Below are positions 61,901 to 64,000 of a stretch of DNA of 64,000 bases, in pieces. The stretch covers positions 1,736,001 through 1,800,000 of the forward strand of contig NC_068565.1 of NCBI RefSeq assembly GCF_025698545.1. Direction: 5' to 3'. How positions within the stretch are numbered: the stretch's first letter is position 1; each line of letters opens with the position of its first letter. The translations under genes and the position numbers were made by a program. This stretch comes from Gossypium raimondii (lineage: Eukaryota > Streptophyta > Magnoliopsida > Malvales > Malvaceae). The notes under the pieces were generated by a model that was given only the letters and a program-made list of their open reading frames with translations, had not been told where the DNA came from and made no database searches.

Positions 61901-62286
61901 TTTTTTCGAATATACCGTAATCTTTCTGGGGTAGAGGGCTGTATGTTTGTAGACTTATTACCAAAAATAGTTCTCTCTAGCTCATAGGACATTCTCATAT
62001 TTTCTGATAGTTCAAGCTTACATAATTAGGCTGTAATGCAGTTAGTCATGATTTTTGGGTTCCTTTAGATGACCTTTTTGGTCAGCTTGATGACAAGATT
62101 GGATTCTTAATTTTCACGATATTTTGAACTTCTATTCAGCAAGCCCCATATGATATTTATGGGTGATACTCACTTGATCCTACAGAAGCCTAGTTTCTTT
62201 CTTACATACAGCAACAAAATAGAAGTTGCCTACCAGGAAGCTGTTGCTTTGAAGAGGCAAGAAGAGCTCATCCAGGGCGTCAACTG
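58951..62286 (+). pseudogene. TRAF1a/b-type MATH-domain gene, unprocessed pseudogene
   Basis: Decayed copy of a plant TNF-receptor-associated-factor homologue (Arabidopsis TRAF1a/b, adaptors in NLR turnover and autophagy). Exon remnants: 58951-58993 (YGKY and NKxELxS pieces only), 59295-59386 (YILVYPQGCDVCNHLSLF), 59478-59545 (WSHFAQFTIAVVNKDPKKS), 59620-59748 (MATH end), 60352-60510 (REKVDRPFRCLD), 60874-61224 (SREKPDVILKVVVKHFFIEKEV ... VRVEKDMFVL), 61586-61696 (DSIEHGERCLTEL) and 62212-62286 (VALKRQEELI). Introns with GT-AG ends are kept, so this is a genomic and not an RNA-mediated copy. Small deletions shift the frame in the HRFWKKE and following segments and again after ALEVQRK. The long Ser/Gln-rich C-terminal part of the family is missing. 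It is not expected to make the adaptor. Confidence 0.88.
61469..61492. repeat. (TA)n microsatellite in pseudogene intron
   Basis: About 11 TA units. Simple repeat. Confidence 0.9.
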
Positions 62287-62484
62287 ATTCCTAGGGCGGT
62301 TGGCATTGGCAAAACTTATTTACAAGTTAAAATGAAAAGGTTTGGTCAAATTCTAGTTTTCATCCTTGTATTATTAATGTTATGTGGTGAAAGAACTTAG
62401 CAAGTCTCTAGTCTTATTATTATTGATGTTATGTGGTGAAACCTAGCAAGTCTCTAGTCTTATTATTATTATTAGGATAATATC

Positions 62485-62660
62485 ATATTTGATATCTGTA
62501 CATTTATAAAATATCCAATGTGGTACTTGTACTTTAAAATTATTTAATGTGGTATTTAAATTATCGTAACTTTTATAAAATGTCTAATGTGGTACTTGTA
62601 TTCTGAAAATGTTCAATATGGTACTTTAACTATCAATGTGTTTTATTATTGTATATGTTG
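62485..62660. repeat. repeat with 'atgtggtacttgta' words
   Basis: Three short near-copies of 'tataaaatgtctaatgtggtac' within 150 bp. Related to 12785-12980. Confidence 0.5.
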
Positions 62661-62717
62661 TTAACATCGTAAGTGAATTACTAAACCGCCAATGAAAATT
62701 TGACATATAAGGTCTGT

Positions 62718-64000
62718 TTGGACAACATTGTGTAATTGATTGAGAGTGTAATTACTACATTCTTGTAATTGTAATGAATTGTAATTCTCTAGACGCGTTG
62801 GATTGACAAAATGTAATTACAAAGTTACATAATTTATATTTTTAAAAATATTAATTACTACAAACAAATATTAGTATGATAAAATAATTTCTAAACTAGT
62901 AATAAAATTAAAATCAAATTATCGTATTTATTATGTTAGTCTAAAAAGTAGTTGATAATACGATTGTTAATAAAAATAACAAAAATAAATAAATATGATA
63001 TGTAGTTTTATCTAATTGTTCTAGTGCATATTTGTCGGGTTAATCTCTCTTCAATATTTAATATATGCTTTTATTATCATCTATCGATCTTTGATCGAGA
63101 TTATCTGAATATCTATCATTAAGATTATTAATATCTCATTCTTCCATATACCCTTTGAAGTATAAATCATCTCAATTCTATTTACGATTGAAGTTATGAA
63201 ATATTCAATATTTTAATATGATCCAACCTTTTATTATTATTATAATATAATGTGATGTTAAGATGAGAAATATGCAAAGAGTTTGTGAATTGTCTATAAT
63301 GCTTGTGTTCGACACTATTCTCTCAAATGGTATTATACTCCACGATATGGTGTAAAAAACATTTTCTATTTGCATGATTAGGATTATGATATTTGGGTTC
63401 ACAACTCAAATAATTTGTAGCTTTAATTATAAAAACTTATATAAATTTAATTTGGAGAAAACTTATTCTAAAATATATCATTTTTATGGTACACAAATTA
63501 AGTAAAAATAATATAAAATTTATAATACGTAACCTTTATAAAAAGAAATTATAGATTGTCCAAAACTTTTAAAAAAATCTTATAAATAATATTTTTGTCA
63601 TATTATTTTTATAAGTAAATTATTATTAAAAAATAATTTTATAAATAGTTATATTATTTTTATAATATATAGTATGAGCACTTAAATAAATTATGTCGAT
63701 ACTTCTTGGTCATAACTTTTATAAATAAATATATTATAATATTTTTACAATATGTAAATTAATTTTATAATAAACTATCTTATCTTAGAATCTTTTAGGA
63801 TTTAAATAATATATATTTTATAATTTTATAAAATACACAAATTATTTTATAATATATTTTTGAAGGATTTATAATATAAGAAAATTTTTCCATAATCATC
63901 CCAAACACTCATACATGTTTATGCTTATAATATAATTTTTATAACTTATATAAAAATATTTTTTTTAAAAAAATTCGATTTGGGTGTAATTACTTGCGTA
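62718..64000. mobile_element. left part of a TE running off the window (tentative)
   Basis: GGTCTGTTTGGACAAC followed by several GTAATTAC/GTAATTG words (62718-62830) has the look of a transposon terminus. At the window end, CCCAAACACTC (63900-63912) and GGGTGTAATTAC (63983-63994) resemble its inverted counterpart. The stretch between is very AT-rich and has no recognisable coding domain. The right boundary is outside the window. Confidence 0.35.

Overview
The window is nuclear plant DNA from a eudicot. It is AT-rich, its genes are split by many short GT-AG introns, and its gene products match well-known Arabidopsis families almost residue for residue. The repeat landscape (GGGCC-rich fold-back elements, short TIR elements, Ty1/copia debris) would suit a rosid such as a Malvaceae/cotton genome, but the species is an impression and not proven. 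Exon models were built by hand from splice sites and conserved protein sequence. Every full-length model sums to a multiple of three.

Layout. 1-5.6 kb: 5' part of a minus-strand Ty1/copia fossil with one short LTR, a 1.2-kb TIR element and two short MITE-like elements. 5.7-12.1 kb (+): CLC-d type chloride channel/exchanger, 23 exons, 801 aa. 12.1-16.6 kb: AT-rich intergenic DNA with microsatellites and SINE-like scraps. 16.6-20.7 kb (-): SPOUT-family RNA methyltransferase (SPOUT1/C9orf114 type), 11 exons, 366 aa. 20.7-23.4 kb: intergenic with a possible LTR/pararetrovirus scrap. 23.4-25.3 kb (-): glyoxalase I-like VOC protein, 4 exons, 142 aa. 26.9-27.4 kb (-): single-exon HSP20/alpha-crystallin-like protein. 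28-29 kb: two GGGCC-rich TIR elements. 30.0-33.4 kb (+): TPR3-like co-chaperone, 8 exons, 329 aa. 34.0-35.5 kb: a MITE, then a truncated aldo-keto reductase pseudogene (-). 36.3-38.2 kb (+): p24 beta cargo receptor, 4 exons, 212 aa. 38.2-42.3 kb: dense repeats, including a nested insertion. 42.4-44.4 kb (+): DUF3700/aluminium-induced protein, 4 exons, 251 aa. 44.8-47 kb: AT-rich DNA and an intact-looking hAT-like element. 47.2-50.7 kb (+): membrane-anchored START-domain protein, 6 exons, 445 aa. 52.2-56.4 kb (-): MRS2-7 type Mg2+ transporter, 11 exons, 385 aa. 59.0-62.3 kb (+): unprocessed, frameshifted pseudogene of a TRAF1a/b-type MATH-domain protein. 62.3-64 kb: AT-rich DNA and the left end of another repeat.

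The genes form no operon or obvious pathway; this is an ordinary single-copy gene neighbourhood. Several act in the endomembrane system or membranes (CLC-d, p24, START protein, MRS2). The most informative unexplained structure lies in the short DNA transposons: at least three TIR families whose target-site duplications can be read directly (8 bp in two hAT-like families, 9 bp in Mutator-like ones). Two copies of one family lie immediately next to splice donors inside host introns. I found no defence system, CRISPR array or clearly new multigene system.
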